Shown here one piece after another: positions 49,077-61,632 of a stretch of 64,000 nucleotides of DNA. How positions within the stretch are numbered: the stretch's first letter is position 1; every line of letters begins with the position of its first letter. The notes under the pieces are model-generated. The model was given only the letters and a program-made list of their open reading frames with translations, searched no databases and had not been told where the DNA came from. The stretch spans positions 489,001-553,000 of the forward strand of contig NC_079240.1 of assembly GCF_027921745.1 (NCBI RefSeq), read 5' to 3'. The DNA is from Schizosaccharomyces osmophilus (Eukaryota > Ascomycota > Schizosaccharomycetes > Schizosaccharomycetales > Schizosaccharomycetaceae). Position numbers and translations under genes: made by a program.

Positions 49077-50348
49077 TTACTCCAAGTCAATAGCATTTCC
49101 CCCTCCTGAAGGATTGGTAAACAAGGAACTCATGAGGTTTGACAAGATATTGGGTTGGGGGTTGACAGGACGAATACCAAAATAAACGTCCTCGACTTTA
49201 GCGAGAGCCTATAAACTTGTTAACAATATTTCATCCAAAGTTGAAGGTTCTAAATAAGCCTTACCGACTCCCATTCGGGTTTCTTTGGGTATTTTTGCAA
49301 AAGCGAAATATATGTTTCCTTGTCCTTTCGATAAGCAGCAAGGACAAGCAAATGTAAGTAGTTGAGGTAAGGATAAGAGTTATAAGCTGGAATCCGGATT
49401 CCATCAATGGTGAAAGTCTCGTCCGGTGATTGTCCGGATCGTTCGAACAACTGCATGAACTTAGTTAAACATTGAAGGGCATCAGCTGGACTTCCGACCA
49501 AAAGATACTTGAGAACAGCACGTCCGATAAATAAAGCAGGGTCTTCGTGTTTTGAAGCATGAGCCCAATTAAACAGCATTTGAGCATAAAAAGCAGGACA
49601 TTTTTCATTTCCCAAGACTAGGTGTCGCTCGGCGGAAACTGGATCTCCCCCTGCCAACATATTAGTTTAAACACATAGAGAAAGCTAGTAGCAAGGAAAA
49701 CTCACATTTCGCAAACATGATACCGACTGATGCATGGACATCACGATCGCCCTGAGGACCAGTACAATTTGTCCACCTAAGATTTTGTTAATACCTATAT
49801 TACTCGGGTTTATTTGAACGAAAGGGGTGTAAACGCCTTTCTACAGTTTCAGTCGACGTACTCAAGAAGTTTCTTGACATATTGCTTTTTGCTTCCCTCT
49901 TCGGATGGAAAACTTCCAAGAAGAGCTAAAGCTTTTGCTAACGCACTTGGTTAGATGCCGTATTCGTACTATGTAATTGTTCAGAAATTCAAACCTTTGT
50001 TGTCCATTGACACAGAACTCGATGCCTTCATGAAAACATCCATCAAATAAATTGATAAATCTCCGGCACTTCCACTCTGCTCGAGTTCGAATAGAGTCTT
50101 TGCACCAGAGTATAGTAAAGCAATTGAGTCATCGTATTTCTTAGACATAACCTGTCTAAAAAAGGGTTAATATTAGCTCACGAAAAGCTCAAGGAGACAA
50201 CATACCGATTTACTAAAGTACGAATCATTTGATGACCTTCATAAGGGTCTTCCCGTAATCTATATTGAGTTAACTTTCATGTCTCTGGTTTCTTTTTAGA
50301 AACAAACCTTGCTTCTGCTCTTTTAATTTTTGATTCCATGACGCTCAT
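49077..50348 (-). CDS. get4: GET complex subunit Get4 (tail-anchored protein targeting)
   Basis: Alpha-solenoid protein that with Get5 hands tail-anchored proteins to the Get3 ATPase. Seven exons: 50348..50308, 50259..50206, 50155..49995, 49937..49862, 49776..49706, 49650..49265, 49208..49077, giving 306 residues. Joins restore LREDPYEGHQMIRTLVNRQVMSKKYDD, GSKKQYVKKLLEWTNCTGPQGD and FAKWGDPVSAERHLVLG, all typical Get4 helices; the end reads EDVYFGIRP then LMSSLFTNPSGGG. One intron donor is GTTTGT, two others GTTTGA and GTACGT; the rest are consensus. A second in-frame ATG lies 9 nt after the first. Divergent from cog4 by 160 bp. Confidence 0.9.
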
Positions 50349-50508
50349 AATTATTCAAAATAAAGAAAAAGACCTTAGGTAGCTGGTTTGAGAATTCGTT
50401 TGTTGTAGAAGGTTTGTCCTCAACGACTTCGTATTACTGGAGATCATTTCACAATAAATCCAAGAAGTCTTGAAAGCCCTGATAATTATTCATCATCAAT
50501 GTATAAAA

Positions 50509-53174
50509 ATGGACTTTGATTGTTTGGAATTTGTAAATAAGGTATACGTTTCAATGCAGTGCTGTTTTTGCTAATAAACGTAGATTGCTACAATAGAATC
50601 AAATGGAGACACTTTGGATCATTTACCACGTCTGATAACTTTGGCGTGTCAAAAAAATCAAGAACAGCAAGTGTATCAAAGACTCAATGAACTAGGCAAC
50701 AAGAATGCGATCCGTGTCGAACAGCTATGCGCCGAAAATAATCAGGTATAGCTATCACTCTCTAGGTAATGACTCTAACAGTATTTATAGGATTTTAGTA
50801 AATCTGTTTATCAGTTATCCGTAGTGAGAAATGAACTTCATAGTTTGCGTTCTCATATTGCAGACCTTAATACTGATATTCAAGCCAGCGGTAAGGATTT
50901 AAAAAATATGGTAAGTATGGCATCTACGTAATGAACTAGAAGAATATGCTATTGTCAATTCAATTCAATTTAGCGAATATGCTGTTTGCTAACAGGCATC
51001 AGAAACAACAATTGAATTCGTTAAAGGATTCTGAACGCCGACTCTTTTTATATCAGGACCTGACTCAGAGCTGTCTTCAAATATTCTACAAGTTGAAAGA
51101 TGCTCAAGAGTTGTTGTCCAAAAAGCAATATTTATCATCTTTGAGGATATGCTCCGAAGTTCAAAAGATATATTTAAAACGGATTGAAGGACTTACAATA
51201 CACACTCTCGTTCAACAAATGATTTCTAAAATGCAAAATTCCGTTTGTTCTTCGGCATTAGAGGATCTTCATGAATGGCTTTTTGCTTTAAGAAAAAAGT
51301 TACCACTTGTAGGAGAAATCTGCTTTAAAGAAATTGATGAGGCTCGAAGGAGATGGGCAAAAAATTACCGGGAAGATTTGATCAATCTTACTACGAGAAC
51401 CCCTTTCTCGCTGGATTTAGCAATTCTGGAATATGTGGATTGTAAGTACTATTTTCCTAGTGTCTTGTCTAATTTGTAATCAGTTGATCCTCTCGACAAT
51501 GATTTAGTAAAGGTTGACTTCAATTCCCTTTATGTTTGTGTACAGGTTCACTCGTACCTAGGCATTTTAAGCTCATTTCAGGCGTCATTCGAGAAGGATC
51601 GCAAACGCCAACAAGAATTCTTAGCTCCAAAAAGTTTGGAGTCTATCAATTTGGAAGTTATTGGTGAGTGGTTGAAATCAGTTGCCGGATATATGATAGT
51701 CGAATACTATATTCTGCAGGAAATTCCCAATTTTCGGTCTTACGAAGAAGTACAAAATATATGGGCTATTATCTGTGATAAATTAATCGAAAGCATATTA
51801 CGAGTGGCATTTTCAGAACAAAGTACAACAGCAATTATAAAGATGAAAAACAATATTGTCTTATTAATGCACACGATGGAACGTTTTGGTTTTGCTACAC
51901 AAAGTTTGCATAGCCTTTCGGTGGAATTGATAGACGCTTTCGGAGGAGCACTGATGTTTAAGCACCTTGCGTCTTTTGAGGAAGCCTTTGAGACAGATTT
52001 ATACGCTCCAATGGTAATTAATAACGAAAAAGAGTATGATGAGCTGATTGCTCCTTACTGGACATTACCACCTGCCCCTTTACCTCGTATGGTAGAATTT
52101 TCCAAGATGTGCTCTCTATGTTGTATAACACTTTCAAAATTTACTCGACACTTTTTTATGTTTTCCAATGATTCTATAACGCTAGCGTTAGATGTTCAAG
52201 AAAAGATCCCAAGGGTAAGATGAATACCAATACTCCGTGCTAACGAGTATGACAAGTTTTACAGAAGATTTATTTTGCACAGTTTGCTTGAAAAACTGAA
52301 GCATCTTTATCCAAAACTAAATTTATCACAGATGGCTCAGTTGGTAAAAAATTTCTACGCTTTTGAGGAACCGTTGTTGCAAATGGAGAAGACTTTAATA
52401 ATCAGTAAATCTACTTCGCATGCTGGGAATGAAAATGTCAATGTAAACATCAAGTCTTCCGATATATTGGAAGGTTTAGCAAACGCACGCAAATCTGCCT
52501 TACACGAAATTTTCGTTAAAATTAATCATAAGATTGATGACTTTATCGGTTTGGCAGAATACGATTGGTATGTTTTGAATCTTTGTAACGACTTTAGATA
52601 GATTACTAATGAATTATTAGGTCCACTACAGTGGCTCGTACTGCTCCAAGTGGATTTTTGCAGGAAATGGTTCCGTACCTACAAACTATTTACCTCGATT
52701 CACTAGCAGGTCTTCCTAACCATGACAAATCTTACGTGTATTTAGAAACGTTAGACCACTTGTGTACTGCAATGATTGATTTACTCTCAAACCCTGCGAT
52801 TCGTAGAGTCTCAAGTGCAGCAGCAGAAGGATTCAAAGTTGATGTCGAATATTTGGAAAGCTTCGCTTCCCAGGTACCGGATCAAAGTATTGTGAATGCA
52901 GATAGCTTTATTGAGCTAAGGCAATGTGCCAACTTACTGTTGGGAGATAATATTGAAGATTATATGGATACTGACAAGTTCAATCGTGACTTCAATCGTT
53001 TGCATCCATCGACTTCCGTGAAGTTATTAGAGAGGTATTTAAAGTTTATGAAGTTTATGCTAACCAATGTTTAGACTCATTAGCGGTTATTCTGCCAACC
53101 CTTTAAGTAATGACCGCCCAAAGCGTCGCGCTATAGAGAACTTGCTTACTGTGTTTCGACGAAAAACAAATTGA
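50509..53174 (+). CDS. cog4: Conserved oligomeric Golgi complex subunit 4
   Basis: Component of lobe A of the COG tether, which directs retrograde vesicles within the Golgi. Eight exons: 50509..50541, 50584..50745, 50791..50890, 50974..51441, 51484..52214, 52257..52567, 52621..53034, 53075..53174, giving 772 residues. The N-terminal half is coiled coil (VYQLSVVRNELHSLRSHIADL); the body is helical, and the C-terminal segment includes RTAPSGFLQEMVPYLQ and ends LLTVFRRKTN. Two donors compete after exon 3: the one at 50891 keeps the frame, the later GTAAGT at 50914 does not. The exon 6 acceptor is a non-TAG CAAG placed 11 nt after CTAAC. I am fairly sure of the family; the exon 3/4 join is the weakest. 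Confidence 0.87.
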
Positions 53175-53511
53175 TTTCCATTTTAACTCGTTTCCTGAAT
53201 GGATACTATTACGTTTACAATTACCCTTAGGATATATTCATGAGCTTATGATACCATAGATATTACAATGAATTAGTTTGTTAAACAATTTTCTCCAGTT
53301 GTACATAAATTTCATGCTAGAGTTGTGCAAAGGGTGAAATAAAAAACAACATAATTTTTTTTTTTTTTCTTTTCTTTTTTTTTTTTTTTCAAACGCATGA
53401 CCGTATTAGACCTAGCGGCTTACTTATTGAAATACAGATTTGAAGTCGTCTTAAACTCACACTCCTAGTATCCACTACATACATAACAGATCTTTTGGTG
53501 AGGAAAAAAGA
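53175..53511. other. Intergenic, cog4 to GST-like gene
   Basis: About 340 bp with a long, nearly unbroken T tract at 53356-53389, just upstream of the GST-like gene. A T-rich promoter stretch of this kind may exclude nucleosomes. No gene seen. Confidence 0.6.
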
Positions 53512-54476
53512 ATGTCTTTAGGAACTCTATACAGTTTTAAAGATAATACTAGAACTGTTTGCTTGCTTGAATTAGCTAAACATTTGAATTTGCAAATTGA
53601 CCTTGTTGAGACTTATCCTCACAAGTTCCCTGCCGAGTTGGCTGCCAAATTTCCTCTACAAAAGGTAAGAAAAGACGAGAAGAAGGAGAGATGTTGTTAT
53701 CAAATTGTTAAAATGAACTCGTCCAGTGGCTATAATCAATGTTCTGTGTTCCGTTCATCTTGAAAGATTCTGTTTTGTATCAGATACAATTTCATGAAAT
53801 ATTAAGTTTACAAAATCATCAATTATCTTATATTGATTTACGTGACAGTGAGAATGTATTCATTGATTACCTGTCGGGTTCCTTATGTTGCACGAGATAC
53901 TGCTTTTCTCCCTTTCATTTATTTGCTGCTTTTTTTACTTATTTTTTATTTTGCTAACGCTTGCAGCTTCCCGTATTTATTGGTTCCAATGGTGTAGAAT
54001 TGAGTGAACTATTTGCCGTTCTAAGATACTTTTATGAAAAGGGCAAGCAAAATGACGCCGAGCTACTTGGCGCGAAGAATGCAAAGGAAGATGCCGAAAT
54101 TTGGCAATGGATTGCATATGTGAATACTGATGTTGTAATTCCCTCCGTCATTCGTCCCTGGTTGGGCATGTGTCGAGGTGCAACTCCTTACGAAGAAAAG
54201 CCTTTCAAGGAATCTAGCGCAAAGGCTTTGGGTGTTTTGAAGAAGTTTAATGATATGTTAGTCGACCGTACCTTTTTGGTTGGTAATCGCTTTACCCTTG
54301 CCGATTTGGTTGCTGGCAGTATGTTACGCCTTTTCTATCGCTTCATCGTTGACCCTGAGCAACGTTCCAAGCTCCCTCATTTGACCAGATACTACGTTAC
54401 CATGTTCCATTTGGGTAACTTATCTGAAATCATTCCCTTGGAATTGATTCCTTCTGTCGTTGTTGCAAAGAACTAG
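53512..54476 (+). CDS. eEF1B-gamma-like glutathione S-transferase (GST domains only)
   Basis: Two exons, 53512..53664 and 53967..54476, joined as AAG|CTT CCC to give 220 residues. The N-terminus (MSLGTLYSF, then FPAELAAKFPLQKLPVFIG) matches the thioredoxin-like GST domain of elongation factor 1B gamma, and the C-terminal domain has DRTFLVGNRFTLADLVAGSML, the GST capping motif. The protein stops where full-length eEF1B-gamma continues into a linker and EF1G domain, so it is a short paralogue or a stand-alone GST. S. pombe SPCC1183.02 appears to be the same gene from memory. The 302-nt intron is long for this genome. Confidence 0.9.
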
Positions 54477-54666
54477 ACACAATTGTACAGAAGCAATGAT
54501 TTAAATAATTTAAATCGTTTATTAAATCAAAATGTTCTTTTGTTAATTACTATATAAGTTTTCAGTAAGAAGGATAGCACACTATTTGTTTTACAGTCCG
54601 AGACTTTTGTGCAATCATTAATCGTAAAGCTTCGTTTCTAACGAAGCAACTAAACTCTTGTTTATT

Positions 54667-55423
54667 TTAATAATCATCAGCGTGCTTAAATTCAATGTTT
54701 TTGGAAAACGCATTTCCAATTTCTTTTGCCAAAATATCACACATGGTACTATCGTCCCTCGTGGACTTCCAAGCTTTTTTATTTGAAGACCATTCGTAGT
54801 GCTTAGGGCCACTATAGACGTTAGTTATTAGAGATCAAAAGCAATACAAGATATGTTTATGAATAAATGTCCCGCCGAAGGCTTGTGATTTACTAGTCTC
54901 CAAAAAAACTAAAAATACACAAAAAAACTTGCAGCCGAAAGTGCAATCTACACAGTATCTCTTTGGCAGCATGAAACCTCCACAATTCATCTTTCGGATT
55001 GAGACCTTTGTAATGAAGTTTGACTTACCTAAGTGGCGATGAGAGCCAGACTTGATGTGCTGGCGGCTGTTTATTAATAACATAAGTTCCGTGATCTCCA
55101 AGATTCAGAGTTAAAACACCACTCTAAGATTCAGTTAGCGCCATAGTTCCTTCTCTAAAGAATAAAAAATAAGTAGTACTTACCGAATATTCAATGTCAT
55201 AATCTCTTCTTCCAGATTCCTCTAATAAATCTTCGAAGGTATTATTAAAAACTTCTAGCGTGTCATCAGCAATTCGATGGTATTCCAAGTCGGACAAAGG
55301 TTTAGTGGGATTTACAGTTGACAAGAATCTTAGACAAGGGTTCCATCCAGTAGGTGGGCGATAGAAAAGTCTCTGAGAATTTAAAAAAGCCTTTTGAAAC
55401 AGAATTCCTCGTAAAGATTGCAT
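54667..55423 (-). CDS. fxn1: Frataxin, mitochondrial iron-sulphur cluster assembly
   Basis: Mitochondrial matrix protein that stimulates sulphur transfer on the ISC scaffold. Three exons: 55423..55184, 55123..55029, 54811..54667, giving 159 residues, the fungal norm. Exon 1 holds a basic presequence ([24 protein letters not shown]) and the acidic helix ([22 protein letters not shown]). Exon 2 gives [21 protein letters not shown] and HQVWLSSPL; exon 3 completes SGPKHYEW. The final intron is 217 nt and contains an open frame on the minus strand that is not coding. Convergent with the GST-like gene. GTG codons upstream of 55423 are not starts. Confidence 0.95.
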
Positions 55424-56168
55424 AGACACAAAAATGTTGAACAAGTTGCAAAAACACTCAATTTCTGGCCAGAAAAGCAGCAATACAAAAGATAGCACAG
55501 GGTAAAAAAAAAAAAAACCTAAATCTTATAAAACAAAGAAATAAGCAACCTGAATGGCGATATTCGGGAATGAAGAATTGGTAGGATTCTACGTTTATGT
55601 AACAGTTGGCAGTAATGTTTAAAGGTTAGGAAGAGTTCCACCCTCAAAGGATATGCAAACCTTTATTTACACCTTTAAATCTTTTTCCTTTTTTTTTTTT
55701 TTTTTTTTTTTTTTTTCCTTATTAATGAAAGAAAAGAATAAAAGTGTTATGTAGTTCAACGAAACCTTACTTTCAGCTTTTTGTGTAATTCAAATTGAGT
55801 AAAATGAGCGGTACTATTTTACCAAGACTTAACAGGAAAGAATACCAACAATTAAATTAATTAAATTTTTCATGTATACTCTACTAATATTGTATAGTAA
55901 TGCTTTGGTGTATTGAACAATACATCCAGTCTAGAGTGTAAACCAAGAAATCTTTAAACGAAACCAAAAATTCTTTCCTTTCTCTAAAAAAAGATAAAAC
56001 AAAATAATTTAAGTGAAACAAAAGTGAAGTGAAACAAAAGTGAACCAACCGATCAGAATTCCGAATCAAACTTGAGGATGAGTTCGAAAGCATTAAATTA
56101 TGATTTAAAGGAGAGGGGATAATTAAGAGTGTAAGATTGCTTTTCGGGAATTATAAAATTGAGCCTTT
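55424..56168. other. Intergenic, frataxin promoter and pet127 3' end
   Basis: About 745 bp. It contains a T tract of nearly 30 nt at about 55689-55716 and a perfect two-copy tandem repeat at 56013-56044. No gene seen. Confidence 0.55.
56013..56044. repeat. Perfect 16-bp tandem repeat, two copies
   Basis: GTGAAACAAAAGTGAA is repeated exactly at 56013-56028 and 56029-56044 in the 3' flank of pet127. Probably replication slippage; no function apparent. Confidence 0.75.
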
Positions 56169-57805
56169 TTATTCTGACTCCATAGAATTGGTATTCTTTG
56201 GTTTTGGCTTTCTATAATACCAGTTTAGCAGCCGATATGGGACAAATTTGGGCTTCGTTTCGTCCTTCATCAATTTGTACCTTAACATCAAATATTCCTG
56301 ATACATGGCTCTTTGATTGATGAAAGGATATATTTTGTATTTAATAGTCCATCTGTCAGTGTCACGCAGTTTCCGAATGAAGAACCTTCTTTGCCCGTTA
56401 ACGAAATTGGTGAATCGAATCTGAAAGGCGTAAAACCGATCAGAACAATACACAGGCTCAGATAAATTCGCTCTTTGAAGCTTGGCGGGGTCAAACTTTT
56501 TATTCTCCTTGTCAGAAACTACTTCTACAAAGACCTGAAGAGCTGGATCCTTTGTCTTTACTTGCGTAGAAAACATTAACCGGACGGATTGTTTGGGAAA
56601 TTTAGAAGAAACGTATCGTAAAATAGATTCAAGGAGTTGAATACTAAGCTTGAATTCCGCATCGCCAACATTCTTTCCCCAGTGAATTGCCTTGTCCATT
56701 TCTTTTAAACTAACATATTGGAATCCAAAAATCTGACACGTGTTATGATATGCAACAAAGACACCTTCCATGCGGCCTAATCGAGCCTGTAAGCTGTACT
56801 TCAAAAACGCCGACCTAATCATATCATAATATTCTCGTTCATAAGAAACAAAATTTCCGTAATATTTTTCAAGAGTGTAAGAATTGTAGTTCTCGGGTTC
56901 AGCTTGATTTAGACGTACTCCAAGCACAGCTCTTGTTTTTAAGTCAAAGACACCGGAATTCGGTAAAGTCTTATCAATGCAATCCAACTGAGATCGAATG
57001 AGGAGGCTCCGACATTTGCTATATTGAAAAACATCAATTTGAGGTTTTGGCTTCTCTGATAAATTCTCACTTTTCAGATAACGACCGTATTCTTCTCTTC
57101 GTAGAGTAAAAAAAGCTTCTAAAGATTTTCCTAAATTCATCAGAATCGTATTCTTTCTTTCTTGTGATGTTAAGCTATGATCTTTGTCAATACAATACAG
57201 GCCGTTTTGAAAGGATAGATGTACGGAAGTAGGTGAACGACACAAACGAGTATAGTGTTTTTCGTTCCTAGCTACAAGAAACTTTTTTGATAGTCCTAGA
57301 AAGCTAGGTGGTTTCCACTTGCTAATGAAAAAATGAATTTGTGAGAGTAAACCAGTCAAAGAGCTCGTTGACCCAGCGAACTTTGAGTTAGTTTTATAGC
57401 CAGTTTTCTTTAGTTCTTTATCTTCTGAAGGTGGATGAAACTTGCCAAGGAGGCTAAAATTAAACTCATCAACCGGCGTCACCCTCGACAAATATTCATC
57501 CCAGTTAAATTTCTGGGTAGTAGGGTTCTTCAGAAACTTGAACCGATTGTCGTTCAGCACTGTATTCAATTCATGTTGCAATTTATTCACTTCGTCTTGC
57601 TTGACCCTATTTACTTCTATACTTGTTAGTAAAGAATCATGTTGAGTCTCTTAATCATACTTGGGAATTTTTCTGAATGAGAATCGATTATTCCGGATCG
57701 AAGGCTATTCGAATAAACATTTCTTTTGGGTATGTATGAACTTGAAGACTTGGCACCACACAATGATAATGGCCGCAAGTTTGTTCGTTCAATCAATAGC
57801 AACAT
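56169..57805 (-). CDS. pet127: Mitochondrial RNA-processing membrane protein Pet127
   Basis: Inner-membrane-associated factor for 5' processing and turnover of mitochondrial RNAs. The main frame (exon 2, 57616..56169) has no ATG before conserved sequence; the start lies in exon 1, 57805..57661. A 44-nt intron with GTATG donor, ACTAAC branch and TATAG end joins them as CCA A|AA GTA, giving 530 residues. Exon 1 encodes MLLLIERTNLRPLSLCGAKS and further Arg/Ser-rich residues, as expected for a mitochondrial presequence. Family blocks include GVFDLKTRAVLGVR, VFVAYHNTCQIFGFQYV and the C-terminal RRFFIRKLRDTDRW. The join is inferred from frame and splice signals. Confidence 0.9.
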
Positions 57806-58079
57806 TCCATCAGTTTTAACTTCTTATTAACCTAATTCTTTTTATGGAAAAAGGAATAATTTTTTTTTTTTAGTTTAAAGGGTTCTTACTTGGCGTCCAT
57901 ACCCTTATATTAAACAATGGTTTATCGCTTGGTGTATGTTAAGATACAAGCTTATGGCAAAAGGAAAAGCTAGAACACAAGTAAATGTAATCGTAAAATA
58001 TCATTCAGGCATTCAAGAACATAAATAATAAATAAAGGTTTTTTAATAATTTAAAAGTGAATACTGATTGTTGGATTCC

Positions 58080-61000
58080 TCAAACGCTGTCGGATTTTAC
58101 GTCCTTCCATATTCGTAAAAGCCATTGATAATTCACTATTTCAGGCTTGATTTGATGACTAAATGTTAGAGTGGGTTTGAAAAAAATAGAAATACCACAT
58201 ACAATTCACAAGCCCGTTGTAGATATGCCATGCGATCTTGGTCATTGCTAAACATAACTATATGTGTTAATTCCTTGGAAGAAAAGGTACTTTGGACAGA
58301 AGCTCCATTCCACGTTAGTATAGTCTCCGCCAATTGATATTGCGACCTTGTAAGAGTAGTATTCTTTGTAGTTTCGAATCCACTGTCGTCCAGGTAAGCA
58401 GATATATGAGAGAGAGGGAATGCTCCAGGAAATGATATTTCCTTCGCTGAAAGTTTCTTTGAACTTAATAAATTTCTTTTGTTGTTCTTCCAATTTGATC
58501 TGCGCACTTCAGTCGATAATTCTGAAAGGCTTAGATTGCTTAGGCTTTCTAAAGCTTTCTCCCAGGAATATTTTGTCTGTTTTTTAAAAAGAAGGCTTCT
58601 CTTGGTTAGATCTAAGAACTGATATTGCGTGTACGTACTATGGTCGTTCAGTAACCTTCTTTCCTTTTATCGTACTGTCGATAATCCATTCAGGTCGGCA
58701 TATTAAACACATTCCTTTTTTCTCTTCGACAAGTACTCGTGCTGAAACTAGCAGATATGAGAAATTAGTTCGAGGGAAATCACTTACTCTTATCCGCTAG
58801 TAATATCATTTGGCCTTCTGGAACAGAACTAACTGTTTGATGAATTGTTCCACCATTGGAAATAATTATGCTTTCCAATTCCTGCTTTGATTTTTCAACC
58901 TTTGACGGAGGAAGGACAACTGCTTGTTAACGAACGTGCAGTATGAATAAATTCTTACCGAAATGTAGACCTTGAAACATGTTAGACAGCAGAGTGGATT
59001 GCTTTATCGGACTACTTATTTGATGCAAAAGTTTTTTCTCTGGCTGTTTCTTTTTGTTGACTTTTCTTTTCTTTTCAACATGACTAAAGCAGTTAGTTAA
59101 TTGTACTAAAAGACGGTCGTGATATCCATACTAGACATCCTTTTCCTGATTTTCAGCAAAATTTTTTAATTGAAAGAATTCGTTTATAGATAGAGCATCT
59201 TCCCAGTTTCGATCCAATCGAATTTTTTCCAGTCTGGGAAATCGCAATGTATACGTTGTTTTAAATCGATCTTAAAAATTAGATTCCAAAAACATATCAT
59301 GCAGAATAACACTTACTAGAAACAACAACCTCGGCAGCTTTAATTTGAAGAACCAATGCATCTTTAGGATGAATCCAAACGTCGGGTTTCTCAAATTCTT
59401 GTCGGCTACCGGCTAATTCAAAAAACTCCAATGCTTCTGAAGACCAGGGCTTCCATTTTCCTTCTGTTTCCTTTCTACACAGATTGATTAGGATCCAAGA
59501 CAGAGTACTTTGGTTTCTTACCGGATAATATCACGGTCGAAGTAAGAAAATCCACCTCCAACACGGACAAACGATTGGAACCTTGAGATTAGACATAATC
59601 TTAAAGTTAGCTTACCTTTGATACGGCTCTTCCCCAGGAGCATGATCAATTCGAAGACCGCATAAAAAAGAAGAAGCCTGCTTAGATTGTTTACCACGTC
59701 CATAGTAGCCACCTACATATTAATAAAAGATCATTTCTTTCGCAAAATTGGCCTACCTAGAATAAGACAATCCAAATCCTAAAATTTCCATCGTTACTAA
59801 AACCTTTTTCTAAAAATCAAACTTACCTCTCCGAATCCTTCCAAGTAGTACGGCTTGACCTTTATCCAATCATCCATTCGTTCTCCTAATCGATAAGTCC
59901 CAGAAGGTTTCTAGATGTTAAATACTTGTTACAAACAGAAAAATCTTACCTTTATTACCAAACCCTCTGATCCCTCAAGTATCGTTTGCCGTAACTCTTT
60001 ATCTATATCGCCAACAGTTTTTCCAATTTTATGAGAAAGAACGCACATTCTTCGGGACTCGCGAACAATCACTTTTTTGAGAATCCTATACCTTGCCTCG
60101 AGCGAGTGCCTAATTAATGACTTTCCATTAAGAAAAAGTATGTCAAACACAATATCTGCAACAATCAGCTAGTTGATATTTCGAGCTTCAAACAATTCTT
60201 ACAATAAGGATAGTATGTGGGATGAGTTGACGAAGAATCAAACGTACTCCTCAAGCTACCATAAGGAATTATGGTCTCTAAAATTGGATCCCAAGTGACC
60301 ATCTCACCATCCAAGATAACTTGAGAGACCCGTTCATCAAAAGCTCCAATAATATACTGCGTAAGCTTTGAGTTTTCATCATGGTATGAGTTGCCGTAAA
60401 CATCTGTATACGTCCTGGCATTTCGACTATAAAACTGAAACTTTCCCGAACTCATATGTAATTGTATGCGTTCTCCATCCATCTTTTCTTCAATCCAAAA
60501 GGGTTCATCGTGCATGGCATCCACGACAAAATCAAGAGTATTTTTTTTGAAATTGGCCAATTGTGGCTGAAAACAACTAAACACTTCAACATCTGTGTCC
60601 AATTCACTTAGACTTTTAGTGGGATCATAAAGTTCCCAAGCAATGCGTTTTAAAGAACTGCAGAGACGATATAAGCGAGCTGCGTCTGGATGAAAAACAC
60701 TCAATATAAACTTTTCTGAGGTTCCATACTTTCTGACTAGAAAAGCAATAAGTTAGCAACCAAGTATTCAGAGGATTGCATACTTTTAAGTAATATAGTA
60801 ATTAGCCAACGCATTTCAAGCGGGCTTAAAGAGTTGTAGAATTTTTCTAGAACGGAACCCCTTTCTTCTCTGATATTTGTTAGAGCCATTTTTTACGATC
60901 ATCGTACTCAGAAGTAGCTTCTGCCAAATGGTCTAATAAATTATTGATATCACCAATTGTGAATGAGCTAGGAAAGGTTCGATAAGCCCGTCTTTCCAAC

Positions 61001-61632
61001 ACATCTAATTAAATAATTAATCCACAGATCTTTATAAGAATTTCAGCAAACCTTGGAGCATCGCAGTAAAATTCCCAACATGCCGGGAACCAGAACTTCG
61101 CCAGTTTCGAAGCGCTTTGGCATCTTCTGAATTTGAGCTTAGGTGCATAGCCTGTTATACGGCTCATTAGAATACTTCTTACGAAAACTTTACGAACCCT
61201 GATGAATAGTTTTCCCAAACCAAATTCTTTGAACCCAAACGAACCTCTTTCTCTGTCCAGCTGCATTTGAGTTAGATGATTATTCTTCCTTGGATCATTT
61301 CGACCAGCCAGTTTTACAATAAATATAGCTGAGCGCACTTACATCAGGCAACACTAGAATCTATTAGCTGACGAATGTCAACATATTCCAAACTTACTTA
61401 GACGTAATAAAGGATATAAATCTTGTCCTACTTGTTGTCGCCATTTGGTGAAATAACTAGAAATGATCTTTCGTTTCTGTTCATAGGGGTCGATTCCCGA
61501 GCTTTTCGACTTTCTAGTTTTTCCTATCTTTTGCAATGGCTCCAACAAATTTATCACAAAATCGTAAAACCTCAATGGCTCAGAATGATTGCGAGGCTTA
61601 ACTATTCCTGTACCTGATTCAAACGAGTCCAT
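58080..61632 (-). CDS. lig4: DNA ligase IV (non-homologous end joining)
   Basis: ATP-dependent ligase that seals double-strand breaks with its XRCC4-like partner. About 19 exons, giving roughly 920 residues: 61632..61398, 61353..61343 (an 11-nt exon), 61260..61198, 61151..61052, 61004..60908, 60869..60784, 60736..60203, 60155..59950, 59910..59827, 59778..59757, 59712..59616, 59581..59522, 59474..59317, 59270..59132, 59083..58959, 58922..58788, 58747 onward, 58196 (end of the penultimate exon) and 58145..58080. The nucleotidyl Lys is in [10 protein letters not shown]; further motifs are [33 protein letters not shown] and [11 protein letters not shown]. Two BRCT domains close the protein ([16 protein letters not shown]). 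Between these, near 58663, the reading frame breaks by one base, and the last junction is uncertain. Divergent from ung1 by 65 bp. Confidence 0.88.

Noticed and set aside
50891-50914. Alternative cog4 donor at the GTAAGT starting 50914
   Set aside because: Using it puts exon 4 out of frame with an early stop; the GTAAGG donor at 50891 keeps the frame.
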